Positions 22,263 through 30,913 of a stretch of DNA of 64,000 nucleotides are shown here, piece after piece. The stretch's first letter is position 1, and each line of letters starts with the position of its first letter. Source of the DNA: Cohnella cholangitidis (GTDB lineage Bacteria; Bacillota; Bacilli; Paenibacillales; Paenibacillaceae); contig NZ_CP041969.1 in the NCBI RefSeq assembly GCF_014107495.1, positions 6,001,501 to 6,065,500 on the forward strand. Direction: 5' to 3'. A model generated the notes under the pieces. The model searched no databases and had not been told where the DNA came from. It worked only from the letters and a program-made list of their open reading frames with translations. The translations under genes and the position numbers were made by a program.

Positions 22263-24236
22263 GTGACCGAACAAATCGATCTTTTTACTGAAAACACGGC
22301 TACCGCGGGCAGCGATTACAACGCGGACGATATTCAGATTTTGGAAGGCTTGACCGCGGTCCGCAAAAGACCGGGAATGTATATCGGAAGCACGACGGCA
22401 TCCGGTTTGCATCATTTGCTGTGGGAAATTGTCGATAACGCCGTCGACGAGCATTTGGCTAAATTTTGCTCCCGTATCGACGTAACCGTTCATTCCGACA
22501 ATTCCGTTACCGTTGTCGATAACGGACGCGGCATCCCGACCGGCATGCACAAGAGCGGCATACCGACGCCGCAAGTCGTCTACACCATTCTCCATGCAGG
22601 AGGAAAATTCGGAGGCGGGGGCTATAAAAAATCCGGCGGATTGCACGGAGTAGGAGCATCCGTCACGAACGCCTTGTCCGAATGGCTAGAGGTCGAGATT
22701 TACCGCGAAGGTAAAATACATAAGATGAGATTCGAAACGTGGGTCGACGACAGAGGGATCGAGCGCGTCGGCGAGCCGGTCACCGGTCTTGAAGTCATCG
22801 GCAACACGAACCGGACCGGAACTAAAGTGACCTTTAAGCCAGATCCTAAAGTGTTCCACGGACACGTTAGCATGAACTACGACACGCTGTCGGAACGGCT
22901 GCAGGAAATCGCCTTCCTGAACTCCGGATTGAAGGTTAATATCAAAGACGAGCGCAGCGGCAAATCCGATACTTATCACTATGAAGGCGGAGCGCGCCAG
23001 TTCGTACAATTCCTTAACGAAGAAAAATCCGTGTTGCATGACGTTATTCATTTCACGGCGGAGAAAGACGACATCGAAGTCGAAATCGCCTTGCAGTACA
23101 ACGACGGCTATACGGAGACGTTAGCTTCTTTCGTCAACGCCATTCCGACCCGCGGAGGCGGTACGCACGAGACGGGCTTCAAGACGGCGTACACCCGAGT
23201 CTTGAACGAGTATGCCCGCAAGACGGGTCAGCTTAAGGAGAAGGAAAAAAACCTCGAAGGAAACGATCTTCGCGAAGGGCTAATGGCCGTTATCAATATC
23301 AAGATGTCGGAAGTGGAATTCGTCGGCCAGACGAAAGACCAGCTCGGCAGCGCCTCCGCCCGCGGCGCGGTCGACGCGATCGTCGCCGATAAGATGACCG
23401 TGTTCCTGGAGGAAAATCCTCAAGTGGGTCAGCTGTTGATCCGCAAATCGATTCAAGCGTCCAAAGCACGCGAAGCTGCGCGTAAAGCCCGCGAGGAAAT
23501 CCGCAGCGGCAAAAAGCGCAGCGAAAGCGCAAGCCTTGGAGGCAAGCTGTCTCCCGCGCAGTCCAAGGACAGCTCGCGCAACGAGCTGTTCATCGTGGAA
23601 GGGGACTCCGCGGGCGGCTCGGCCAAGCAAGGACGGGATTCCAAGTATCAGGCGATCCTTCCGTTGAAGGGCAAACCGATGAACCCCGAGAAGTCCAAGC
23701 TAGTCGACATCTTGAAGAACGACGAATACAAAGCGATCATCGCGGCTATTGGCGCCGGCATCGGCTCGGAGTTCGACGTCGAAGAATGCAACTATTCGAA
23801 AATCATCATCATGACCGACGCGGATACGGACGGAGCGCACATTCAAGTGCTGCTGTTGACGTTCTTCTATCGGTATATGAAGCCGTTGATCGATGCGGGC
23901 AAGGTGTTCATCGCCCAACCGCCGTTGTATAAGCTGACGAGAAAATCCGGGAAGCTCGAGACGGTTCGCTATGCGTGGACCGACGACCAGCTGAACAATT
24001 ATATGAAGGAAATCGGCAAGGGCGCCGAGCTTCAACGCTACAAAGGTCTTGGCGAGATGAATCCGGATCAACTGTGGGAAACGACGATGAACTACGAGAC
24101 GCGTACTTTCCTGCAAGTGCAGATCGAGGATGCCGCCAAAGCGGAGCGCCGGGTATCTACGCTGATGGGCGACAAGGTCGACCCTCGCAAGCGCTGGATC
24201 ATCGAGAACGTGGATTTCACGGAGTACGAGGAATAA
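22263..24236 (+). CDS. parE: DNA topoisomerase IV subunit B
   Basis: ATPase subunit of topoisomerase IV, which unlinks replicated chromosomes. The 657-residue length matches Bacillus ParE. GHKL motifs EIVDNAVDEH, DNGRGIP and GLHGVGASV lie in the first 130 residues; the Toprim motif EGDSAGGSAKQGRD and metal site DADTDGAHI follow. The GTG start has AAGGAGG 8 bases before it. parC follows after 185 bases holding a long hairpin. Assigned ParE rather than GyrB by its pairing with the following ParC and its length; gyrB normally lies near the origin. Confidence 0.95.
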   Translation: MTEQIDLFTENTATAGSDYNADDIQILEGLTAVRKRPGMYIGSTTASGLHHLLWEIVDNAVDEHLAKFCSRIDVTVHSDNSVTVVDNGRGIPTGMHKSGIPTPQVVYTILHAGGKFGGGGYKKSGGLHGVGASVTNALSEWLEVEIYREGKIHKMRFETWVDDRGIERVGEPVTGLEVIGNTNRTGTKVTFKPDPKVFHGHVSMNYDTLSERLQEIAFLNSGLKVNIKDERSGKSDTYHYEGGARQFVQFLNEEKSVLHDVIHFTAEKDDIEVEIALQYNDGYTETLASFVNAIPTRGGGTHETGFKTAYTRVLNEYARKTGQLKEKEKNLEGNDLREGLMAVINIKMSEVEFVGQTKDQLGSASARGAVDAIVADKMTVFLEENPQVGQLLIRKSIQASKAREAARKAREEIRSGKKRSESASLGGKLSPAQSKDSSRNELFIVEGDSAGGSAKQGRDSKYQAILPLKGKPMNPEKSKLVDILKNDEYKAIIAAIGAGIGSEFDVEECNYSKIIIMTDADTDGAHIQVLLLTFFYRYMKPLIDAGKVFIAQPPLYKLTRKSGKLETVRYAWTDDQLNNYMKEIGKGAELQRYKGLGEMNPDQLWETTMNYETRTFLQVQIEDAAKAERRVSTLMGDKVDPRKRWIIENVDFTEYEE

Positions 24237-24267
24237 ATAGGGCTTCGATTGCGTCAGGTGTGGAGGA

Positions 24268-24376
24268 AAAGGATTGCCCCTGGAAAGTTTACGGCCGCCT
24301 TTAAAATCGAGTTGCTCCCGCATGGTCCGATACAGGCAACCTCGATTTTAACCGCGGTGGAAGGGGCAACCTTTTT
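24268..24376 (+). other. Long nested hairpin between parE and parC
   Basis: An outer stem AAAGG(A)TTGCCCC (24268-24280) pairs with GGGGCAACCTTT (24363-24374). An inner 11-bp perfect stem TTAAAATCGAG (24301-24311) pairs with CTCGATTTTAA (24341-24351), extended by TTGC/GCAA, with CCGC/GCGG in between. The whole is a roughly 105-base imperfect palindrome ending in TTTTT. It could be an attenuating terminator that sets the ParE:ParC ratio, or a MITE-like insertion. No riboswitch family is recognised. Confidence 0.55.
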
Positions 24377-24421
24377 CGTAATACCGTTTGCAGCAATAGC
24401 CATCATTTAGGGGGGACGTAG

Positions 24422-26902
24422 TTGAGCCTACTTGAACAGTTTTTACCGGCATTTCTGGAGGAGGTCGTAGGCGACCGCTTCGGACGCTATTCTAAATATA
24501 TTATTCAGGACCGGGCGATTCCCGACGTCCGCGACGGATTGAAACCGGTTCAACGGCGGATCCTGTACGCGATGTACGACTCGGGTAACACGCCGGACAA
24601 GCCGTACCGCAAATCGGCGAAGACGGTCGGAGACGTCATGGGTAACTACCATCCGCACGGAGATGGTCCGATATACGAAGGTATGGTACGGATGGCCCAG
24701 CCTTGGAAAATGGCGCATTTGCTCGTCGACGGCCATGGCAACTGGGGTTCGATGGACGATGATCCTCCTGCGGCTATGCGTTATACGGAAGCGCGGCTAT
24801 CGAATATCTCCATGGAATTGTTGCGGGATATCGAGAAACGGACCGTCCTCTTTAAAGACAATTTCGATAACACGACCAAGGAGCCCGTCGTACTCCCTTC
24901 CCGTTATCCGAACCTGCTCGTGAACGGAGTGACGGGAATATCCGCAGGCTTCGCGACGGAAATTCCGACGCACAATTTACGCGAGATTATCGACGCCTGC
25001 ATCGCGGTCATGAATAAGCCGGACATGAGCGTTCCAGAACTGATGGAGATCGTGAAGGGCCCGGATTTTCCGACGGGCGGCCTGATCATGGGCGGGGATG
25101 GAATTCGCGAAGCTTACGAAACCGGCAAAGGAAAAATCTATATTCGCTCCAAAACCGCCATCGAGGACATGCGAGGCGGCAAGCAGCAAATCGTAATCAC
25201 GGAAATCCCGTACCAGATCGTGAAGTCAAGGCTCGTTAACGCCATCGATAATCTCCGTATGGAGAAGAAGGTCGAAGGCATCGCCGAAGTCAGGGACGAG
25301 AGCGGACGAAACGGACTTCGTATTGTCGTAGAGCTGAAGAAAGACGTCGACGCCGAAGGCATCTTGGCTTATTTGCTCAAGAAGACGGATCTTCAGACCG
25401 CGTATAACTTCAATATGGTCGCTATCGTAAACAAAGCGCCGCGCCAGCTTGGGATCAAGCAGATATTAGATGCCTATATCGAGCACCAGAAAGAAGTCGT
25501 AACGCACCGTACCCAGTACGATCTAGAGAAGGCGGAGGATCGCGCTCACGTCCTGGAAGGTTTAGTTAAAGCGCTGAATCTGTTGGATCAAATTATCGAG
25601 ACGATCAAAGCCTCGAAAAACCGGATGGACGCGCAGAACAACTTGGTTGCGAAATTCGGTTTCTCCGAGAGGCAAGCGGATGCGATTCTAACGTTGCAAT
25701 TGTATCGCTTGACGAACCTGGAGATCACCCAGCTCGAAAAAGAGCATGCCGATACGCTGAAGAAGATCGCCCAATTAAGAGCGATCCTCGAAAGCCCGCG
25801 CAAGCTGATGAACGTCATTAAGGAAGAGTTGACGGAAATCCGCGACAAGTACGGTATCGACCGCCGTTCCGTCATTCAGGGCGAAGTAGAGGAAATCAAA
25901 GTCAACCTTGAAGTAACCGTACCGGCGGAAGAGGTATTGATCACGCTGAGCCGCGAAGGTTACATCAAACGGACCAGCCTGCTCTCCTTTACCCGTTCGG
26001 GCGGCGAAATCGAAAGCGCCGGGGTGAAGGAAGGCGACGTCATTCGATGGAGCATGAACATGAATACGTTGGATCCGCTTTTGCTCTTCACGCAGAAAGG
26101 ATACTACTATTTGCTTCCCGTTCATCAAATTCCGGAATTCAAATGGAAAGAGACGGGGACGGCGATCGTCAATTTGCTTCCTCTAGCCAAGGATGACCGG
26201 ATCGTCGGGCTAATAACGGCCAAGACGGCGGATCTCGCGCCTTCCGTTAACGAAGGAGAAGAAGGCGGCGCCAGCGGCTCTACGCTCGTGTTCGTCACGA
26301 AGCGCGGACAAGTGAAACGTACGCCTCTCGTCGACTATGCCACGTCTCGCAGCATGGCGATCGCGGCGTGCAAGGTAGCCGACGGGGACGAGATCGTGAA
26401 AGTATTCCGTTCCGATCAGCCTGACGATCTCCTGCTCGTTACGGAGCAAGGAATGAGCATCCGCTTTAACCTTGGGGAAGTCAGCCTGCAAGGCAGAGTC
26501 GCCGGCGGAGTGAGAGGGATCACGCTCAGAGACGGCGATCATTTGGCGGATGCCATTCCCGTCAAGGGAGACGAGGGGGAGATTCTCGTCTTATCCGATT
26601 ACGGTTATGCCAAGCGTTCTCTGCTGCTCGATTATCCGCAGCAGGGGAGGGGCGGCAAAGGCATTCAAACCTTCGAATTCAAAGAGGGTAAACGGGTGCG
26701 TCCGAACGGTACGAAGCTCATCTCGGCGTTCCACGTCAAGGAAACGGTTAGCTTGCTCGTCTTAACGGTAAGCGGTGTGGTATCGGAATTCGATTCCGAG
26801 AGCGCGCCTATAGACGACCGCAAGGGTCAAGGCAAGCTGATGACGGCGGTCGACCGGGGAGACGTGCTGACGGAAGCGTTCCGCAAACCGTTGACCCAAT
26901 AG
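24422..26902 (+). CDS. parC: DNA topoisomerase IV subunit A
   Basis: DNA-cleaving subunit of topoisomerase IV (826 residues). The start region VVGDRFGRYSKYIIQDRAIPDVRDGLKPVQRR is typical, and the active-site tyrosine is in AAMRYTEARLS (about residue 123). The C-terminal third is the six-bladed beta-pinwheel with repeats such as GQVKRTPL and GGVRGITL. TTG 24422 follows GGGGGG. The fluoroquinolone region reads DGPIYEGMV. It ends 20 bases before a convergent small gene. Confidence 0.95.
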   Translation: MSLLEQFLPAFLEEVVGDRFGRYSKYIIQDRAIPDVRDGLKPVQRRILYAMYDSGNTPDKPYRKSAKTVGDVMGNYHPHGDGPIYEGMVRMAQPWKMAHLLVDGHGNWGSMDDDPPAAMRYTEARLSNISMELLRDIEKRTVLFKDNFDNTTKEPVVLPSRYPNLLVNGVTGISAGFATEIPTHNLREIIDACIAVMNKPDMSVPELMEIVKGPDFPTGGLIMGGDGIREAYETGKGKIYIRSKTAIEDMRGGKQQIVITEIPYQIVKSRLVNAIDNLRMEKKVEGIAEVRDESGRNGLRIVVELKKDVDAEGILAYLLKKTDLQTAYNFNMVAIVNKAPRQLGIKQILDAYIEHQKEVVTHRTQYDLEKAEDRAHVLEGLVKALNLLDQIIETIKASKNRMDAQNNLVAKFGFSERQADAILTLQLYRLTNLEITQLEKEHADTLKKIAQLRAILESPRKLMNVIKEELTEIRDKYGIDRRSVIQGEVEEIKVNLEVTVPAEEVLITLSREGYIKRTSLLSFTRSGGEIESAGVKEGDVIRWSMNMNTLDPLLLFTQKGYYYLLPVHQIPEFKWKETGTAIVNLLPLAKDDRIVGLITAKTADLAPSVNEGEEGGASGSTLVFVTKRGQVKRTPLVDYATSRSMAIAACKVADGDEIVKVFRSDQPDDLLLVTEQGMSIRFNLGEVSLQGRVAGGVRGITLRDGDHLADAIPVKGDEGEILVLSDYGYAKRSLLLDYPQQGRGGKGIQTFEFKEGKRVRPNGTKLISAFHVKETVSLLVLTVSGVVSEFDSESAPIDDRKGQGKLMTAVDRGDVLTEAFRKPLTQ

Positions 26903-26922
26903 TTCGGTAACCTGTATCGAGT

Positions 26923-27099
26923 TCAGTCGTACGGTCCGTTGCTCGGCTCCGTGCGGTCAATCCATCTTAACAATAGATCCAATACGATCCACAGTGGCAC
27001 CGGTTCGTTTAACCGTTCCAGCCATTGTGGATCTTCTATTAATCCGGCATCCTGTGCCATTTGGCCGATCATTTTGATTTTTTGATCCGAAGAGGACAT
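26923..27099 (-). CDS. 58-residue hypothetical protein convergent with parC
   Basis: ATG 27099 follows GGAGGCGAGACCTG, a strong site. The product MSSSDQKIKMIGQMAQDAGL...NGPYD is soluble, with a tryptophan-rich middle (PQWLERLNEPVPLWIVLDLLLRWID). I do not recognise a family. A short inverted repeat (GATCCACAGTGG/CCATTGTGGATC) lies within the coding sequence. It is monocistronic and divergent from the MarR gene. Confidence 0.6.
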   Translation of the reverse strand: MSSSDQKIKMIGQMAQDAGLIEDPQWLERLNEPVPLWIVLDLLLRWIDRTEPSNGPYD

Positions 27100-27296
27100 C
27101 AGGTCTCGCCTCCTTGCAGAGCGTGTTTCTCCGCATTTACCTATATTTCGAAACTAGTATATGTCACGAAATGTCGCGGCGTTCGTTTTTATGCGGATTT
27201 ATGTCGTAAATATTTAATTGCGTTAAACTATCTTTCGACATAGGCTCTGAGTATAATAAAAGAGAAGGCAATGTTCGGGAGGAAGGGAGCATACCT

Positions 27297-27803
27297 ATGG
27301 ATAATGCGGCGGTTTTTGTGAAAAGTTGGACGAAGCTCACGAAGGATTGGAACGCTCAGATGGAAGCGGAGTTAGCTCCGCAATTAACGGCGGGTCAACT
27401 GGAAGTTCTAGAGTTGCTTCAAGCGCATGAGCCGATGAAACCGTCGGATCTGCTCCCGCATTTGGAAACGACGCCGGCTGCGATCACGACGCTGCTGGAT
27501 CGAATGGAGCGCGGAGGGTTAGTCGAGAGAAATCGGGACGAGGGCGACCGTCGGATCGTATGGGTAACGATGACGGCTCTAGGACGCTCCGAGGCGGAAC
27601 GGGGCATTGCGGTCCGCAGCGCGATCGTAAACCGCTCCTTGGAGCTTGTATCGAGCCATAACCGGCAGTTGCTCGTATATCTCATCAGCAAAGTAGCAGG
27701 CACTAGGGAGCCGACTCCGTTAGGAGACAGAAAAGGCAATGGAAGCGAAAATGCTCAGGAGACGAAGGATAACAACATGGAGTCTTCAGCGGTATCTACA
27801 TAA
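27297..27803 (+). CDS. MarR-family transcription regulator
   Basis: Winged-helix repressor of 168 residues. The core runs from LTAGQLEVLELLQ through MKPSDLLPHLETTPAAITTLLDRMERGGLVERNRDEGDRRIVWVTMT, which is the complete helix-turn-helix and wing (D-x-R-D/R-I motif). A polar C-terminal tail (about 25 residues) is extra. GGGAGGAAGG precedes ATG 27297, and a TATAAT (27252-27257) lies about 40 bases upstream without a good -35. A bidirectional terminator follows. The target is probably itself; no adjacent transporter is co-transcribed. Confidence 0.85.
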   Translation: MDNAAVFVKSWTKLTKDWNAQMEAELAPQLTAGQLEVLELLQAHEPMKPSDLLPHLETTPAAITTLLDRMERGGLVERNRDEGDRRIVWVTMTALGRSEAERGIAVRSAIVNRSLELVSSHNRQLLVYLISKVAGTREPTPLGDRKGNGSENAQETKDNNMESSAVST

Positions 27804-27812
27804 ATAATAACG

Positions 27813-27845
27813 AACGCCCCTCGCGTATTCCGCGAGGGGCGTTTC
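27813..27845. terminator. Bidirectional terminator between marR-like and capA-like genes
   Basis: AACGCCCCTCGCG-TATTC-CGCGAGGGGCGTT, 13-bp perfect stem; TTTCAATTG follows on the plus strand and a T-rich CGTTATTATTT on the minus strand. Confidence 0.85.
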
Positions 27846-27860
27846 AATTGCTCTTTCGTT

Positions 27861-29126
27861 TTAAGATTGCGGTTGTAACTGGATGAGATGCTTATGGATT
27901 CCGGTCAAGAGCTCCTTCATTTTTTTGTAATCCTTATCGGATAACATGGGGAGGTCTCTAGAGGCTAGCGCGGTTTTCAAAGGAATAACGGTATAGTATC
28001 TCTTTTGTTTTTTCCACTGGATATGCACCCAAGTCGGCTCGGTCGTAATTTTATCCCATTCCGTCGAGGAAGTTCCGTCCGCATTTTCGGTTTTGACCAG
28101 ATGCACTCCGAAGATCAACCCGACGTCTTTCCAATTGCCTGTCTGATTGGAGATGAAGTTGCCAAGCGAGTAGATCGCGATACCCCGTCGCGGGTTGCCG
28201 TCTACGCTCTCGGAGGCCGGGACGCGAATCTCCTCGTAAGGTTGCACGACGTGAGGATGAGATCCAAGAATAATATCGGCACCGGATTTCACTAGCTCAC
28301 GTACCAGCTTCGTCTGATAAGCGTTAGGCATTCGCTGATACTCGACGCCGAAGTGGAGGGATATCGTTACGACGTCCGCCTGAGCTCGTCGAAGCTCGGC
28401 TATATCTCGTTTGATCGCCGCAGGATCGATTAAGTTAACGGCAAAGGATTTGTCTTTGGGAACGGGAATGCCGTTCGTACCGTAAGTATAAGCCAGAAAA
28501 CCCATGCGAATGCCGTTTCGTTCCTCGATGACCATCCTCCGCGAATCGGCGGCGGACGAGGATGTTCCGATCGGAACGAGTCCCGCTTTCCTCACGTTAG
28601 CCAGCGTTCTTGTTACGCCTGGGAACGCGCGATCCATGGAATGGTTATTAGCAGTAGATACTAATTGAACGCCGGCGTCCGCTAACGCTTCCGCCAATTC
28701 ATACGGCGCGTTGAAACGCGGATAACCGGTAATCTTCAAATCTTGGCCGGCGATAGGCATTTCCAAATTGCCGATGACCCAATCGCCTTGTGAGAAGATC
28801 GGCTTGACTTGCGCAAACCAAGGCTTTAAGTCGTAGCTCTTCTTGGTCGAATTATAGTAAGCCGGAAGCTGCGGCATATGCACCATGATATCGCCGATGG
28901 CTAGCAAAGTCGCTTCCCGCCGTACCGGCTCAGCAGAGTTGGATGGAGAGGCTACCGGGTTGTCGGATGCCGTCTGAAGAGGCGGAGAGTTCAATTGCGC
29001 GTGCGTAGAGAGCTCGGTTGAACTCGGCTTCGGGGCGGGAGGAGAAGCGAGGGGAGAACCGTTGGAACAGGCTGCCAGCCCAATGGCTAGCAACCCGATA
29101 CTTAGTATGGAAATGAACCGGTACAT
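27861..29126 (-). CDS. CapA/PgsA-like metallophosphatase-fold lipoprotein
   Basis: A 421-residue lipoprotein with signal and lipobox IGLLAIGLAAC (Cys about residue 20) and a proline/serine-rich spacer. The calcineurin-like CapA domain carries metal motifs GDIMVH, NLEMPI, STANNHSMD, SLHFGVEY and GSHPHVVQ. The family takes part in poly-gamma-glutamate or capsule assembly and in wall phosphoester chemistry; no pgsB or pgsC gene is adjacent. ATG 29126 is used (GGGAG 6 bases upstream) rather than a longer frame from 29162 that would overlap the methyltransferase gene. The two genes are probably one transcript (16-base gap). Confidence 0.82.
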   Translation of the reverse strand: MYRFISILSIGLLAIGLAACSNGSPLASPPAPKPSSTELSTHAQLNSPPLQTASDNPVASPSNSAEPVRREATLLAIGDIMVHMPQLPAYYNSTKKSYDLKPWFAQVKPIFSQGDWVIGNLEMPIAGQDLKITGYPRFNAPYELAEALADAGVQLVSTANNHSMDRAFPGVTRTLANVRKAGLVPIGTSSSAADSRRMVIEERNGIRMGFLAYTYGTNGIPVPKDKSFAVNLIDPAAIKRDIAELRRAQADVVTISLHFGVEYQRMPNAYQTKLVRELVKSGADIILGSHPHVVQPYEEIRVPASESVDGNPRRGIAIYSLGNFISNQTGNWKDVGLIFGVHLVKTENADGTSSTEWDKITTEPTWVHIQWKKQKRYYTVIPLKTALASRDLPMLSDKDYKKMKELLTGIHKHLIQLQPQS

Positions 29127-29142
29127 GATATTCTCCCGTCTC

Positions 29143-30009
29143 TTAGCTTTCCCAACGTCCATAAATTCCGCACGGCAACGTCATTCCGCTGCGGGTGATC
29201 GGCAAACCGATCTCGCCGCAATCCAGCTTGCCGCCGAATTTACGGCGTATGGATAAGTTAAGCAGGTTATTTAGTACGGTAGGGGAGAGCCCGGTCGTAT
29301 AGGAATTGACAAGAACGAACAGCGGCTTGTCCGATAAGATGCCCAGACAGGATTCCAAGAACGGAAACAGATTCTCCTCCAGCTTCCACATTTCCCCGTT
29401 CGGCCCCCGTCCGTAAGAAGGCGGATCCATGATGATGGCTTCGTATTGGCGCCCACGGCGTTCTTCTCGTTGCACGAATTTGAATACGTCGTCCGTGATA
29501 TAACGAATCGGCGCCGAACCGAGTCCGGATAACTCGGCGTTCTCTTTCGCCCATTGAACCATGCCTTTGGCGGCGTCTACATGGCATACTTCAGCGCCCG
29601 CGGAAGCAGCGGCTACGGTAGCTCCTCCCGTATACGCGAACAGATTCAGCACGCGTATGGGCCGATTGGCTTCCCGAATTTTATTCATCATCCAGCTCCA
29701 ATTCACGGCTTGCTCAGGGAATAAACCGGTATGCTTAAAGCTGGTTGGCTTGATATGGAATTTAAGTGGGCCGTAGGCGATATTCCATCTCTCCGGAAGA
29801 GCGCGTTTGTACGTCCATTGGCCGCCGCCGCTGCTGCTTCTATGGTAATGCCCGTCTGCCTGTTTCCATTCCGAATTCTCGGTTTTGAGCGGCCAAATGA
29901 TTTGCGGATCGGGACGCCGCAAGATGACGTCGCCCCAACGTTCAAGTTTCTCTCCGTTACCTGTATCCAGTAGTTCGTAATCTTGCCAATCTGTTGCCAT
30001 TCGCATCAT
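29143..30009 (-). CDS. Class I SAM-dependent methyltransferase, RlmI-like
   Basis: The product of 288 residues has the SAM-binding block VLNLFAYTGGATVAAA, acidic EVCHVDAAKGMVQWAKENA, and catalytic-loop-like IIMDPPSYGRG, the pattern of RlmI/RlmK-type rRNA cytosine methyltransferases. It lacks the N-terminal PUA domain, so an RNA target is likely but unproven. Two ATGs (30009 and 30006) are possible, with AAAGGA about 11 bases upstream. It sits 22 bases after the response regulator on the same strand. Confidence 0.8.
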   Translation of the reverse strand: MMRMATDWQDYELLDTGNGEKLERWGDVILRRPDPQIIWPLKTENSEWKQADGHYHRSSSGGGQWTYKRALPERWNIAYGPLKFHIKPTSFKHTGLFPEQAVNWSWMMNKIREANRPIRVLNLFAYTGGATVAAASAGAEVCHVDAAKGMVQWAKENAELSGLGSAPIRYITDDVFKFVQREERRGRQYEAIIMDPPSYGRGPNGEMWKLEENLFPFLESCLGILSDKPLFVLVNSYTTGLSPTVLNNLLNLSIRRKFGGKLDCGEIGLPITRSGMTLPCGIYGRWES

Positions 30010-30031
30010 TTGTGTACTCGTCCTTTTGTCG

Positions 30032-30775
30032 TCAAATAGGGGTAGGGGATCGCTCTTCCCATGCGTTAGTCGGGCAAAACCGGTAGCCGAAGCCTCGAAC
30101 CGTCTGTATCCAACGCGGGCGAGCGGGATCCGCTTCCATTTTCTTTCTTAAATTACTGATGTGAACCATGAGCGTGCGTGTGTCTCCCATACTGTCGGAT
30201 TGCCATACGCGGCGGTAGAGTTCCTCCAGCGGGAATACGCGATTCGGTTGCCGGGCAAGCACGCTTAACAACTCGAATTCTTTGGCGGACAGAGCGACGA
30301 TCTCGCCTTCCAAGCGAACCTCAAGGCTGCGAAAGTCGATATCCAGCCCGGGAAAGCTTAAAGTCAGGAGTTGCTCGTCCGCATTTCTCTCTCGCGTTCT
30401 GCGCCTGCGGATATGGGCTTGTATTCTAGCTACGAGCTGGCTCGGGCTGAAAGGCTTCGTAATATAATCGTCTCCGCCTTCGGACAAACCTCTAATGATA
30501 TCCTGATCCTCCGACTTGCAGCTAAGGAACAAGATCGGAACGTCCGCGCATACGCCACGGCGCAGCTCGCGACATACTTCGACACCGTCCATGCGCCCGA
30601 GATTTACGTCCAGTACGATGAGATCCGGGATAAGCGACTCAGCGAGGCTTAGAGCATCTACGCCGTTATCCGAAGCATGAACTGTATAACCTTCCCGCGC
30701 TAAATATAACGTTATCAACTCGGTAATTTCCCGCTCGTCGTCAACGACGAGAATCGTAGCTTCCGAACTCTTCAT
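30032..30775 (-). CDS. OmpR-family response regulator
   Basis: A 247-residue regulator: receiver domain with VVDDE, phosphoacceptor Asp56 in LIVLDVN, and the conserved lysine in YITKPF, followed by a winged helix (FELLSVLARQPNRVFPLEEL...RTLMVHISNLRKKM...RGFGYRF). Its gene is divergent from a histidine kinase, and the two promoters interlock in 60 bp, so they are surely partners. The genes downstream (methyltransferase, capA-like) may be read through. Confidence 0.92.
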   Translation of the reverse strand: MKSSEATILVVDDEREITELITLYLAREGYTVHASDNGVDALSLAESLIPDLIVLDVNLGRMDGVEVCRELRRGVCADVPILFLSCKSEDQDIIRGLSEGGDDYITKPFSPSQLVARIQAHIRRRRTRERNADEQLLTLSFPGLDIDFRSLEVRLEGEIVALSAKEFELLSVLARQPNRVFPLEELYRRVWQSDSMGDTRTLMVHISNLRKKMEADPARPRWIQTVRGFGYRFCPTNAWEERSPTPI

Positions 30776-30810
30776 TATTTTCCCCCCATATTGAAGAGTC
30801 TTGATGACTT

Positions 30811-30854
30811 ATTATAACGAAAGCGTTGACGAGTAATCAATGCACCGTTACAAT
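30811..30854. promoter_or_regulatory. Interlocked divergent promoters of the kinase and regulator
   Basis: Plus strand: TTGACG (30826-30831), 17-base spacer, TACAAT (30849-30854) toward the kinase. Minus strand: TTGATT (30840-30835), 18-base spacer, TATAAT (30816-30811) toward the regulator. Their -35 elements overlap, so only one can be occupied at a time. Confidence 0.7.
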
Positions 30855-30913
30855 GACGTTCGAATAGATATTGCGATGAACGGATACAGGGTAACCTGGG
30901 AGAGGGGATCGAA

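Noticed and set aside
24268..24376. T-box or riboswitch reading of the parE-parC hairpin
   Set aside because: The CCGCGGTGG part is only superficially like a T-box; the order and spacing of the conserved elements are absent.
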